Shown here: positions 1 through 6,724 of the stretch, piece after piece
Layout of the letters: the number at the start of each line of letters is the position of its first letter
Numbering within the stretch: position 1 is the first letter of the stretch
Assembly: GCA_002376965.1 (NCBI GenBank)
Contig: DFOV01000297.1
Location: forward strand, 1 to 10,152
Reading direction: 5' to 3'
DNA from: Gammaproteobacteria bacterium UBA3532
GTDB taxonomy: Bacteria > Pseudomonadota > Gammaproteobacteria > Enterobacterales > UBA3532
Length of the DNA: 10,152 nucleotides
The notes under the pieces: model-generated
What the model was told of the DNA's origin: nothing
Databases searched by the model: none
Seen by the model: the letters and a program-made list of their open reading frames with translations, nothing else
Program-made: the position numbers and the translations under genes

Positions 1-513
1 TATTTTGTGCTCCGCTATCCCAAGTGACTGTTTGTAAAACTGCTTATTTTTAAGAGTGTCGACAATTAACTTGTCTGTTGTCAGTAATGACAGCTGTTCT
101 AATTTCTTTATCAGAAAGGATGAGAGCTTATTACCGATAGAGCGATCATTGAAAGCTGAGTCCCAAACTGAGATGTAAAAGTCGCATATTAGTTGGGCTC
201 GAATAAATGGCTTGATTGGTGAGAGAAGTAGCAATGGAAATATAGATGGGTAGGTTATAAATACAGCTATTTGCTTTTTTCTTAGATAGGGTAATACTCG
301 GATGACCGTGAAAATGCTCGAAGTTAGGAGCCTTAGTACCGCTATCAACGAGCTTATTTTAGATCCTGATACGGAAGACCATAGATGCTTTTCAAGCTTT
401 ATGGACTTGTCATGGATAACATGGCCGTTGTTTTTTAATATTTGAATGGTATTCGCCGAATTTGGGTAAGCGTCGCTATCGAGTAAAATGCCACAAATAA
501 CTACTTTCCTCAT
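1..513 (-). CDS. Glycosyltransferase, GT-B fold (GT4-like), N-terminal part; cut by window edge
   Basis: Reading from an ATG at 513-511 there is an open frame of 171 codons with no stop before the window ends, so the C-terminal half lies outside. It begins MRKVVICGILLDSDAYPNSA, a first beta strand like those opening the N-terminal Rossmann domain of GT-B glycosyltransferases. Around residues 111-118 is DFYISVWDS, then E139 followed by LSLLTTDKLIVDT (141-153). This is the usual acceptor-domain pattern of these enzymes: Asp-rich strand, basic helix, Glu, then 'aD.vi.dT'. The predicted role is adding a sugar to a lipid-linked polysaccharide intermediate at the cytoplasmic face; donor and acceptor cannot be told. 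The nucleotide-sugar-binding C-terminal domain is not visible. The start codon overlaps the stop of the upstream methyltransferase gene as ATGA, so coupled translation is likely; there is no strong Shine-Dalgarno. Base composition is A+T-rich like the rest of this operon. The glycosyltransferase call is fairly secure, the family less so. Confidence 0.75.
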   Translation of the reverse strand, partial: MRKVVICGILLDSDAYPNSANTIQILKNNGHVIHDKSIKLEKHLWSSVSGSKISSLIAVLRLLTSSIFTVIRVLPYLRKKQIAVFITYPSIFPLLLLSPIKPFIRAQLICDFYISVWDSAFNDRSIGNKLSSFLIKKLEQLSLLTTDKLIVDTLKNKQFYKQSLGIAEHKI

Positions 514-1307
514 TTCTTGCAGACCATGAGCAAGTTAAGGTTTGATGAGCTGTCTTTAGAGAAGGTGATATCGTGATACGAGCTTTTAATGGTTACGGGT
601 GCTTGTGTACCTGGTTGGCTAAATTTGCCTAAATAGGTTAGAAGCCTGAACCTTAGTTTCGAACTAATGACTGGAAGGGTGAAAGGCAAGGTTAACCATT
701 TTAGTTTTGCACACCGCTTGTTTTCAAAGTGTTCGATATCTTTTGGTGCCACCATTGAAGCACTTGAGCAGCTTTTGAATACTTGGCTAGCGACTCTTGC
801 TAGCGATTTTTCTGAGTACTCTCGCAAATGCCAGCGGTTCCACGGGCTTTGTAATGGAAAAAGCCTTTTTTTTCTATCGGGAGTCACGAGTAATAAAACG
901 CCATTTGGCTTTAGTATCCTAAAAGCTTCTTGAAGATAGCCAACATCGTTATCTACATGTTCTATAACCTGGAAAGATAGTGCGGTATCAAAGGAGTTGT
1001 CATCAAAGGGGAGGCGAGTGTTGGCTTTAATTACTTGAAATGAGAGTTGACTATGTTGGTAGCGTGTTTTTGCATAGTCTATCGCGTCGGATGAAATGTC
1101 TACGGCGGTGATCGATTTTGTATGTGGGGCTATATATGACGCGCCATATCCTGATCCACATCCTAGATCGATGACGTCTTTGTTTAGGCAGTATGGAATG
1201 GCGTAATTGTATGTAGCCATATGCATTGAATAGATGACGATGCCTTGATCACTGTCTTGATAAGTATCGGCAATGACGCGTTCGCCATCGGTTTGTAGCT
1301 CACTCAT
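510..1307 (-). CDS. Class I SAM-dependent methyltransferase (Methyltransf_11-like), polysaccharide cluster
   Basis: A 265-residue protein with the classic Rossmann methyltransferase motifs. Motif I is VIDLGCGSGYG (45-55), the acidic end of strand 2 is AVDIS (68-72), motif II/III is FDTALSFQVIEHV (106-118), and LKPNGVLLLVTP (132-143) is strand 5. An NRWHLREYS motif (157-165) is typical of the subgroup found beside glycosyltransferases. The N-terminal GERVIADTY... followed by a His/Tyr-rich helix also fits that subgroup. The likely reaction is transfer of a methyl group from S-adenosylmethionine to a sugar or sugar-lipid intermediate; the substrate is not inferable. The protein is soluble, with no signal peptide. 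The ATG at 1307 is well supported by AAGGAG five bases upstream, the best ribosome-binding site in this operon. The frame overlaps the end of the upstream UPF0104-type gene by 8 nt and ends in an ATGA overlap with the glycosyltransferase. The family is confident, the specificity unknown. Confidence 0.9.
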   Translation of the reverse strand: MSELQTDGERVIADTYQDSDQGIVIYSMHMATYNYAIPYCLNKDVIDLGCGSGYGASYIAPHTKSITAVDISSDAIDYAKTRYQHSQLSFQVIKANTRLPFDDNSFDTALSFQVIEHVDNDVGYLQEAFRILKPNGVLLLVTPDRKKRLFPLQSPWNRWHLREYSEKSLARVASQVFKSCSSASMVAPKDIEHFENKRCAKLKWLTLPFTLPVISSKLRFRLLTYLGKFSQPGTQAPVTIKSSYHDITFSKDSSSNLNLLMVCKK

Positions 1308-2181
1308 GTGCTCTCCTTAATATTGCTGTGCCTACAAAAAAGCTAATTCCATCCCCTAACATCGTAGCCAATCGAATGGCTAAGCTAAGCGTTGCTGCCT
1401 CTTCGGGAGTGATATGCTTTGTCAATAAAATAACTAATATGGCTTCCCGGCTACCCAGTCCGGCAGGAGCTCCTAATGTTAGAAAGCCTACAACCCATGC
1501 CAGAGCAAATGATGATACCAGATAAATGAAACCAACCTCGATATTGAGAGCAAGCGCTAATTCGTAAATAGACAACCCCATGAGGAGGTAAACGATGGCA
1601 TATAGCAGTGGAGGCTGTGGTAACGGTGGGAAAAATATGTTAAACCGGAGTATTCTTGTGCAAACAAGCTGTGCCGCAACAATTAGGATGACTAATCCCA
1701 GGCCTATTATCAGATATGAATCGGCTAGCCAGCGCAGCGCTACTTCTTGTGACAAGATAACCGGGAAACCAACAACTAAGCCCACGGCTACGGCGAGACT
1801 CATTTCTTGGATGATGGATTGAGTGAATACTTTGGCCGATATCGCTCGATTCATTGACAGAGTTGCTCTTGCGAGGTGCTGCAGAACATTACCTGGAATA
1901 TATTTAGCTAATTGAGTCGAGGCAAGAATCCCATATAAAACCGTTACCCGCGGTGCGGTAGTGTGAATGCTTAATAAATACTTCCAGGCTATAGCAGAGA
2001 AGAAGAATGTGGAACAATAGGTAATTGCGGCGAGGCCTAGCATTCCTAAAATAGCCGGGCTGAACAATAGAAATGCTTTGTCGCTAGTAAAATACTTAAG
2101 CATGTAGTCGACATAGTACGCAAGCAACCCTAAGCCCAGTATTGTTAGTATGACATTTTTACTTTTTGCTTTTAGTAACAA
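1300..2181 (-). CDS. Lysylphosphatidylglycerol-synthase TM region / UPF0104 family integral membrane protein
   Basis: A 293-residue, very hydrophobic protein with about seven or eight predicted membrane helices, near residues 9-29, 38-66, 124-143, 153-175, 190-212, 217-240 and 270-288, plus a weaker one around 80-95. Two family hallmarks are visible. STQLAKYIPGNVLQHLARA (88-106) matches the 'Q.aKY.PGnv....gR' signature. GAPAGLGSREAILVILL (237-253) matches the 'aPgGlGvRE' signature of the LPG-synthase TM / UPF0104 / AglD group. There is no C-terminal GNAT-like catalytic domain, so it is not MprF itself. Stand-alone members are common in polysaccharide and lipid-linked sugar clusters, and a role in lipid-linked substrate handling at the inner membrane is an inference. 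The start is TTG at 2181, because an in-frame TAA sits immediately upstream (2184-2182) and no ATG occurs before residue 27. It overlaps the upstream methyltransferase by 23 nt with only a weak ribosome-binding site, so coupling is likely. Confidence 0.85.
   Translation of the reverse strand: MLLKAKSKNVILTILGLGLLAYYVDYMLKYFTSDKAFLLFSPAILGMLGLAAITYCSTFFFSAIAWKYLLSIHTTAPRVTVLYGILASTQLAKYIPGNVLQHLARATLSMNRAISAKVFTQSIIQEMSLAVAVGLVVGFPVILSQEVALRWLADSYLIIGLGLVILIVAAQLVCTRILRFNIFFPPLPQPPLLYAIVYLLMGLSIYELALALNIEVGFIYLVSSFALAWVVGFLTLGAPAGLGSREAILVILLTKHITPEEAATLSLAIRLATMLGDGISFFVGTAILRRAHE
1313..1318 (-). promoter_or_regulatory. Strong Shine-Dalgarno for the methyltransferase at 1307
   Basis: AAGGAG on the minus strand, 5 nt before the ATG, lies inside the last codons of the upstream UPF0104-type gene (reading AILRRAHE-stop). 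It fixes the methyltransferase start and suggests it can be initiated independently, unlike several weakly marked starts in this operon. Confidence 0.75.
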
Positions 2182-2950
2182 TTACAATATACCCACTGCC
2201 GATGTCGAAGTTTTTGAAGCAGCCTTGTAAAAAGTAGAAAAGCTGAATTATTGTTTTAAATAGAAATGAGCGCATGAATGGACTCAGGCGGCTATACATA
2301 TTCCTTGATACGCCACTTCTTGAAGAAGCTTCTTGTTTAGTTAAATTTGAACCTTGTGTGCGGTAATAAAAACGGCCGACAAACTCTGTAATATTTGCAA
2401 GTGGAAAGCCATAACATTCCATATGTTCGATTGTTAAACCCGTACGGTTCAGTAAATTGATCAACTGAGCCTTTTCATATCTCCTGTAATGTCCTGCCCA
2501 CTCATCACCCCTACTCCATTTTCGTTGGTGACATGGCACTGATAGGCAAAGAAATCCTTCGGGTTTAACCATCGATGCCCAATACCTTATTGCCTTCTCA
2601 TCATCTTCAATATGCTCTAATACATCTAGCGCAACCAACGCGTCTGCCAGGCCATGTTTTTCATTGTCGTAATGCGAGGGGGCGGCTGGTAGGAAAGAAA
2701 AATGTTTTATCATCAATTCCTGTGCATCTATAGACTGCTCTATATAAGTACACATGTGGCCTTGCAGCGATAATTCGGCAAGGATAGTTCCCCCTCCAGG
2801 TCCAACTTCCAGTATGTGTGGTTTGTGCAAGAATGTTGATTTCAAATGAAAGAAGCGGTTTCGTCGTAACAAAAAACGGACAGATGGAACCCAGCTGGTG
2901 TTTAACGGCAGGAAACCCAATGTTCGGTCGAGTATGTAATTTTTACTCAT
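2159..2950 (-). CDS. Class I SAM-dependent methyltransferase with GHYRRY motif, polysaccharide cluster
   Basis: A 263-residue protein when started at the ATG at 2950. Motif I is ILEVGPGGGT (46-55), the strand-2 acidic residue is E71 (TYIEQS), and ADALVALDVLEHIEDDE (102-118) covers motifs II/III. LSVPCHQRKWSRGDEWAGHY, then RRY (136-158), is the 'VPa...D...GHyRRY' signature of methyltransferases found in sugar-polymer loci. It probably methylates a glycan intermediate or sugar nucleotide; the substrate is unknown. The C-terminal third (LRP-poor, aromatic, ending in a hydrophobic segment near 231-255) may contact membrane or lipid. A TTG at 2965 would give five extra residues (MKLNV) and an 11-nt overlap with wbpA. 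I prefer the ATG at 2950, four bases after the wbpA stop, because it is a standard codon and neither start has a strong Shine-Dalgarno. The gene overlaps the next one by 23 nt. It is not a duplicate of the methyltransferase at 510-1307: the motifs outside the SAM fold differ. Confidence 0.88.
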   Translation of the reverse strand: MSKNYILDRTLGFLPLNTSWVPSVRFLLRRNRFFHLKSTFLHKPHILEVGPGGGTILAELSLQGHMCTYIEQSIDAQELMIKHFSFLPAAPSHYDNEKHGLADALVALDVLEHIEDDEKAIRYWASMVKPEGFLCLSVPCHQRKWSRGDEWAGHYRRYEKAQLINLLNRTGLTIEHMECYGFPLANITEFVGRFYYRTQGSNLTKQEASSRSGVSRNMYSRLSPFMRSFLFKTIIQLFYFLQGCFKNFDIGSGYIVIVTKSKK

Positions 2951-2954
2951 AACG

Positions 2955-4265
2955 TTAAGCTTCAATCACATTATTGCCTGCAGGAACAACATTTCTAGTA
3001 TCGACAATCAATGTTGCATGATGGCTTATCATCTCGATATCAAAAGCATCATGTTCGGTTGCCAGTAGTAGGCAGTCGTAGGAGCCAATTGTGCTTTCAG
3101 TCAGAGCAATTGATTGCAGATCAAATTGATAACGACGCTTCTCTGGAAATACAGGTACAAAGGGATCCGAATAGTCCACATGGGCCCCCAGTTTGATTAG
3201 TTGATCTAAAATTTCTATAGCAGGAGACTCTCGCGTGTCACTGACATTTTTTTTATACGCCAATCCTAGTATTAATATTCGGCTTCCAGATATCGATTTC
3301 TGATGACTGTTTAAAGCGAGAGATATCTTATTCACTACCCAGCTTGGCATATAGTGATTGATTTCACCTGCGAGCTCGATGAATCGAGTGTTGATACCAA
3401 ACTCCTTCGCTTTCCAAGTCAGGTAATATGGATCAATCGGAATACAGTGTCCCCCGAGTCCGGGCCCTGGCCTGTAAGGAGTATAACCAAAAGGTTTCGT
3501 AGCGGCTGCATCAATCACTTCATGAATGTTGATGTTCATTTTGTCGGCGACAATTTTCATTTCGTTTACCAGCCCAATATTCACCGCTCGGTGAATATTT
3601 TCGAGCAGCTTTGACATTTCCGCTACTTTTGTCGAGCTGACGGGAACGACGGATTCAATCGCCAGAGCGTATAGCACTTTGCCAATTTCCAAGCAATTTT
3701 GGCTATATCCGCCAATGACTTTGGGGATTGTAGCTGTTGAAAAGTTAGCATTTCCCGGATCTTCTCGTTCTGGTGAGTAGCATAAAGCGCAGTCTATGCC
3801 GGGGCTAAACCCCGCTTGCTGAAGAGCTGTAGCCAGAATTTCATCTGTCGTTCCTGGCCATGTTGTACTTTCGAGGCACATCAATTGCCCTTCCTTGAAA
3901 AATGGGAGTATTGCTTCGACAGTGTTACTTACAAAACTTAAATCTGGCTGGTTATGTGAGTCTAAAGGTGTTGGTACGCATATTATTTGGGCATCCACCT
4001 CTGTCGTTCGCTCAAATTGGCTGGTTGCTTCGAATCCGTGCTTAATCGCGTTAGATAGTTGCTCTGAGCTGACGGAACTTATATAGCTACCCTTGTCGTT
4101 GATTTGGGTTATCTTCTTCTGGTCTATATCAAAGCCAATGACTTTAATTCCCGCATTAGCGAAACATACAGCGAGCGGCAAACCTACATAACCAAGCCCA
4201 TAGATACCCACTATGCATTCTTTTGATTGAACTTTTGCTGATAAATTTTGGAGTACTATGCTCAA
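2955..4265 (-). CDS. wbpA: UDP-N-acetyl-D-glucosamine 6-dehydrogenase (WbpA type)
   Basis: This 436-residue enzyme matches the length of P. aeruginosa WbpA and resembles it throughout, as far as I recall that sequence. The NAD-binding Rossmann motif is GLGYVG (23-28), with D46 (GFDID) ending strand 2. ESTTWPGTT (132-140) and SPEREDPGN (164-172) are family signatures. K219 and N223 (SKLLENIHRAVN) and C274 (GPGLGGHCIPIDP) are the catalytic Lys, Asn and Cys. KKNVSDTRESP in the C-terminal domain carries the UDP-binding Arg. It is a cytoplasmic enzyme that oxidises C6 of UDP-GlcNAc with two NAD+ to UDP-GlcNAcA, the first step towards ManNAcA-type residues of O-antigen or capsule. The partners WbpB/E/D are not in this window. 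It starts with TTG, supported by AAGGA six bases upstream and a promoter 25-30 nt upstream; no in-frame ATG occurs near. It heads the polysaccharide operon. UDP-ManNAc or UDP-GalNAc as substrate is a lesser possibility. Confidence 0.92.
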   Translation of the reverse strand: MSIVLQNLSAKVQSKECIVGIYGLGYVGLPLAVCFANAGIKVIGFDIDQKKITQINDKGSYISSVSSEQLSNAIKHGFEATSQFERTTEVDAQIICVPTPLDSHNQPDLSFVSNTVEAILPFFKEGQLMCLESTTWPGTTDEILATALQQAGFSPGIDCALCYSPEREDPGNANFSTATIPKVIGGYSQNCLEIGKVLYALAIESVVPVSSTKVAEMSKLLENIHRAVNIGLVNEMKIVADKMNINIHEVIDAAATKPFGYTPYRPGPGLGGHCIPIDPYYLTWKAKEFGINTRFIELAGEINHYMPSWVVNKISLALNSHQKSISGSRILILGLAYKKNVSDTRESPAIEILDQLIKLGAHVDYSDPFVPVFPEKRRYQFDLQSIALTESTIGSYDCLLLATEHDAFDIEMISHHATLIVDTRNVVPAGNNVIEA

Positions 4266-4271
4266 AAGGAA

Positions 4272-4276
4272 TCCTT
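4272..4276 (-). promoter_or_regulatory. Shine-Dalgarno deciding the TTG start of wbpA
   Basis: AAGGA on the minus strand, with 6 nt before TTG (4265-4263). It supports the non-ATG start. The site is half of a small inverted repeat (AAGGA-T-TCCTT, 4266-4276) on the transcript, which might partly mask it. Confidence 0.65.
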
Positions 4277-4297
4277 GTATTTATATGTTCTTCATGG

Positions 4298-4327
4298 ATT
4301 ATAGGTGAATACGGCGATAAGTGAAAA
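4298..4327 (-). promoter_or_regulatory. Sigma70-type promoter for the wbpA polysaccharide operon
   Basis: On the minus strand the -10 box is a perfect TATAAT (4303-4298). TTTTCA (4327-4322, four of six matches to TTGACA) lies 18 nt upstream as the -35. Transcription would start near 4291, leaving a leader of about 25 nt that contains the ribosome-binding site. It is the only recognisable promoter in the only intergenic gap of the window. Confidence 0.65.
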
Positions 4328-4338
4328 GTTAGTTATCG
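4315..4338. repeat. Short inverted repeat over the -35 region of the wbpA promoter
   Basis: CGATAA (4315-4320) and TTATCG (4333-4338) are perfect 6-bp arms separated by 12 nt; the left arm and the spacer flank the -35 box. Position and spacing would suit an operator, but 6-bp arms can arise by chance. As a hairpin it is weak and lacks a T-run, so it is a poor terminator for the upstream operon. Confidence 0.3.
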
Positions 4339-4364
4339 GGTAGCATCTTGAATAATATTTCGAA

Positions 4365-5669
4365 TCACAAAACCCCACGCCGCTTAATCCCCAAATACCC
4401 ATTCACTAAATCCGTTGGCAGTTTCCCTGCCGTTGTATCAATCAAATGCGTTCCATGTTGCACCAGTTTTTGGTGGGTTTGCTGGCGGCGGTTTTGGTAG
4501 TCGGTGATGGCGCTGTAGAGTAGGGCGTCGTCGAGGTTTTGGATGGGTTTTATCCGTTGTTCGTCGAGTATGGCTTCTCTTAGGTTGGCTACCATGACGA
4601 GATGTTTACCGGAGAGGATTTGGCTGGCTTCGGCGAGATCCTGGTAGTCTTCATCGCGGGCGTTGGTTAGTAGTATGACCAGCGCGCGTTTTTTGAGCAG
4701 GCCGCTTAGGTGTTCGGCGGCTTTTAGGTAGTCTGCTGGTTCGGTGGTGCTGGATAGATCGTATACCTGATTCAAGATATGGCTGATTTTGCTTTGGTGT
4801 TTGACGGGCGCAAACCAGCGCTCAACACCGCCGAAGGTGTAAAAGCCAACTGCGTCTTCTTGGCGCAGGGCGACGTAGGTGAGCAATAGCATGGCGTTGA
4901 GGGCTTGATCAAAGTGGTTGATGCCTTGGTCGATGCTGCGCATGCGGCGGCTGCAGTCGAGCATGAACACAATCTGTTGGTCGCGTTCGTCTTGATATTC
5001 ACGCGAGATCAGTTTGCGGTGGCGGGCGGTGGCTTTCCAGTCCATTTGTTTTAATGGATCGCCGTCCTGGTATTCACGCAATTGATGAAACGACTGGCCT
5101 TGGCCACGGCGGCGCTTTTGTTGGATGCCGAGTTGATTGAGGTGGTTGTCCGCAGCAAAAAGTGCGTATTTCACCAGGCTGTTGAAGTTGGGATAGATTT
5201 TTACCTGGCTTTGTTTGGCGATGTGCCATTTTCTAATCCATAAGCCAAAAGCGGAGCGAATGGCAACGTCGCAGCCGTTAAATATGCCATCCCCGCGTTC
5301 TTGGGGGACTATGTCATAGTTGGCAATAATTGCCTGGTTTGGGGATAGTTCGATGGATAATGGCGGTGTTTTCGATTGGCATTGATGAGGGTAGTGATCT
5401 TGTACTCTTAATTGGTAATGCCGTTGGCTGACGTTTTCTATATGCAATTTGACGCTGCATTTTACATAAATGGGGAGCGCTTGAGGAAGCTCGCGTTCAA
5501 ACTGAAGTTTTGGGTGCGACCAAACAGCTAGCGCGTCGAAGATTCCAATCAGTGTTAGCGCGCCGCCGCAGAGCCACCAGATGGCTTGCATCTCTGGCAA
5601 TATACTGACTACGATGCCCAGCCCTATCCAGGCTATCAGGCAGAATATGAACAGCGGAGCTGGTTTCAT
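4365..5669 (-). CDS. DUF58 family protein (membrane-anchored, von Willebrand A-like domain)
   Basis: A 434-residue protein. Two membrane helices open it (about 5-24 and 29-49), followed by a beta-rich segment (about 55-160). The DUF58 hallmark is HQLREYQDGDPLKQMDWKAT (195-214), continuing to RHRKLISREYQDERD (217-231). A vWA-like fold then begins with VFMLDCSRRM (234-243), with EDAVGFYTFGG (271-281) and VILLTNARDED further on. The MIDAS motif is only partial: D238 and S240 are present but the next Ser is Arg. DUF58 proteins are standard partners of MoxR ATPases and are thought to work with them in protein maturation or complex assembly at the membrane; the cytoplasmic placement of the vWA-like part is inferred from topology. 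The start ATG overlaps the moxR stop (ATGA), with only a weak ribosome-binding site, so translation is probably coupled and the two products made in proportion. It is the last gene of its operon; the next gene begins 99 nt further on. Confidence 0.92.
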   Translation of the reverse strand: MKPAPLFIFCLIAWIGLGIVVSILPEMQAIWWLCGGALTLIGIFDALAVWSHPKLQFERELPQALPIYVKCSVKLHIENVSQRHYQLRVQDHYPHQCQSKTPPLSIELSPNQAIIANYDIVPQERGDGIFNGCDVAIRSAFGLWIRKWHIAKQSQVKIYPNFNSLVKYALFAADNHLNQLGIQQKRRRGQGQSFHQLREYQDGDPLKQMDWKATARHRKLISREYQDERDQQIVFMLDCSRRMRSIDQGINHFDQALNAMLLLTYVALRQEDAVGFYTFGGVERWFAPVKHQSKISHILNQVYDLSSTTEPADYLKAAEHLSGLLKKRALVILLTNARDEDYQDLAEASQILSGKHLVMVANLREAILDEQRIKPIQNLDDALLYSAITDYQNRRQQTHQKLVQHGTHLIDTTAGKLPTDLVNGYLGIKRRGVL

Positions 5670-6724
5670 AGGCGCGGTGCTTCTACCTTGTTGATGACAT
5701 CACTTAGCACGCGATCTTGGGTATAACCCTCAATTTCCATTTCAGCGGAAAGTTGAATGCGGTGGCGCAACGCTGGGCGGGCCACCTGCTTGATATCGTC
5801 TGGGATAACAAAGTCACGCTTGTTAATCAGAGACAGCGCTTTGGCGGCACGAATAATCGCCAGCACGCCGCGTGGGCCGGAGCCTAAGGCAATGCCTGGC
5901 CATTCTCGGGTGGTGCGAACCAGGTTGACCGCATAGCGTAGTACTTGATCATCGACGCGCTGGTGGCTTGCCAGTTGTTGGAGTTGGATGACTTGCTGGG
6001 TATAGAGTTGTTGCTCGACGGATTCGACATTCAATTTGTCACCGCTTTTACCTGAGGTGACCAGCTGAGCCAAGGCAAACTCTTCATCGGCAGTTGGGTA
6101 GTCGATCAGAGTTTTGAATAAAAAGCGATCGAGCTGGGCTTCTGGCAGCGGATAGGTGCCTTCTTGTTCAATGGGGTTTTGGGTAGCCAGCACCATGAAA
6201 GGAGCGCTAAGTGGCAGGCTTTTACCTTCGAGGGTGACTTGCTGTTCTTGCATGACTTCGAGCAGGGCCGATTGGGTTTTTGCCGGGGCGCGGTTGATCT
6301 CATCCGCTAGCAGCAAGTTACAGAACACTGGGCCGCGCCTAAGCTTGAATTGTTCGCTCGACATATCGTATATCGTGTGGCCGGTAACGTCGCTGGGCAT
6401 TAAATCGGGAGTGAACTGAATGCGTGAAAAGCGACCGTGGGTGGCGCGGGCGATGGCTTTCACCATCAGGGTCTTGCCTAGCCCTGGTAAGCCTTCTAAT
6501 AAAACATGACCGCCTGCAAGAAAAGCGATAAGAATCTCGCGTAGCACATCGGTTTGGCCGATTAACACTTTGGCGATATTTTTTTCGAGTTGTCGAATGT
6601 GATAACTGGCTTCTTCAACCATTTCTTGCCGAGATGGTTGGTTGTCAGCTACTGGGACATCAAGAGGATTGGCTTGTTCGTCGGAAACAGGCGTCGTTGG
6701 CGTTGAGTTGGGCGTATCATTCAT
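5666..6724 (-). CDS. MoxR family AAA+ ATPase
   Basis: A 352-residue cytoplasmic ATPase with all core AAA+ motifs. Walker A is GLPGLGKT (78-85), Walker B LLLADEIN (137-144), and sensor 1 sits in LATQNPIEQEGTYPLPEAQ (179-197). The arginine-finger segment is LDRF (198-201), and sensor 2 is GSGPRG (281-286). DEINRAPAKTQSALLEVMQE is the standard MoxR form. An N-terminal extension of about 35 residues, rich in Pro, Thr, Asn and Asp, precedes the first helix and is probably disordered. Members of this class act as ATP-driven chaperone-like remodellers, usually with a vWA-domain partner; here that is the DUF58 protein encoded immediately downstream. The start ATG overlaps the stop of the DUF4350 gene (ATGA), and its own stop overlaps the DUF58 start the same way. 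The substrate is unknown. It is not a methanol-dehydrogenase accessory gene in any provable sense: no mxaF-type gene is near. Confidence 0.95.
   Translation of the reverse strand: MNDTPNSTPTTPVSDEQANPLDVPVADNQPSRQEMVEEASYHIRQLEKNIAKVLIGQTDVLREILIAFLAGGHVLLEGLPGLGKTLMVKAIARATHGRFSRIQFTPDLMPSDVTGHTIYDMSSEQFKLRRGPVFCNLLLADEINRAPAKTQSALLEVMQEQQVTLEGKSLPLSAPFMVLATQNPIEQEGTYPLPEAQLDRFLFKTLIDYPTADEEFALAQLVTSGKSGDKLNVESVEQQLYTQQVIQLQQLASHQRVDDQVLRYAVNLVRTTREWPGIALGSGPRGVLAIIRAAKALSLINKRDFVIPDDIKQVARPALRHRIQLSAEMEIEGYTQDRVLSDVINKVEAPRL

Larger units (their letters stand above)
4266..4364. other. Intergenic junction between the MoxR operon and the polysaccharide operon
   Basis: These 99 nt are the only gap of any size in the window. 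They hold the wbpA promoter, its leader and ribosome-binding site, and a small inverted repeat. I see no GC-rich hairpin followed by a T-run on the minus strand, so read-through from the MoxR operon into wbpA is possible. Base composition changes here: more G+C on the MoxR side, more A+T on the polysaccharide side. Confidence 0.7.

Noticed and set aside
667..933. 88-codon plus-strand frame
   Set aside because: Antisense to the methyltransferase gene, with no motif and no ribosome-binding site.
4351..4370. Hairpin-like A+T-rich sequence after the DUF58 stop as a terminator
   Set aside because: The arms around GAAATATTATTC are imperfect, without G+C-rich stem or T-run.
4772..5002. 76-codon minus-strand frame inside the DUF58 gene
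   Set aside because: Out of frame with DUF58 and rich in Ala, Ser, Thr and Cys from its shifted codons; the same holds for similar frames at 6106-6303, 7329-7553 and 7842-8033.
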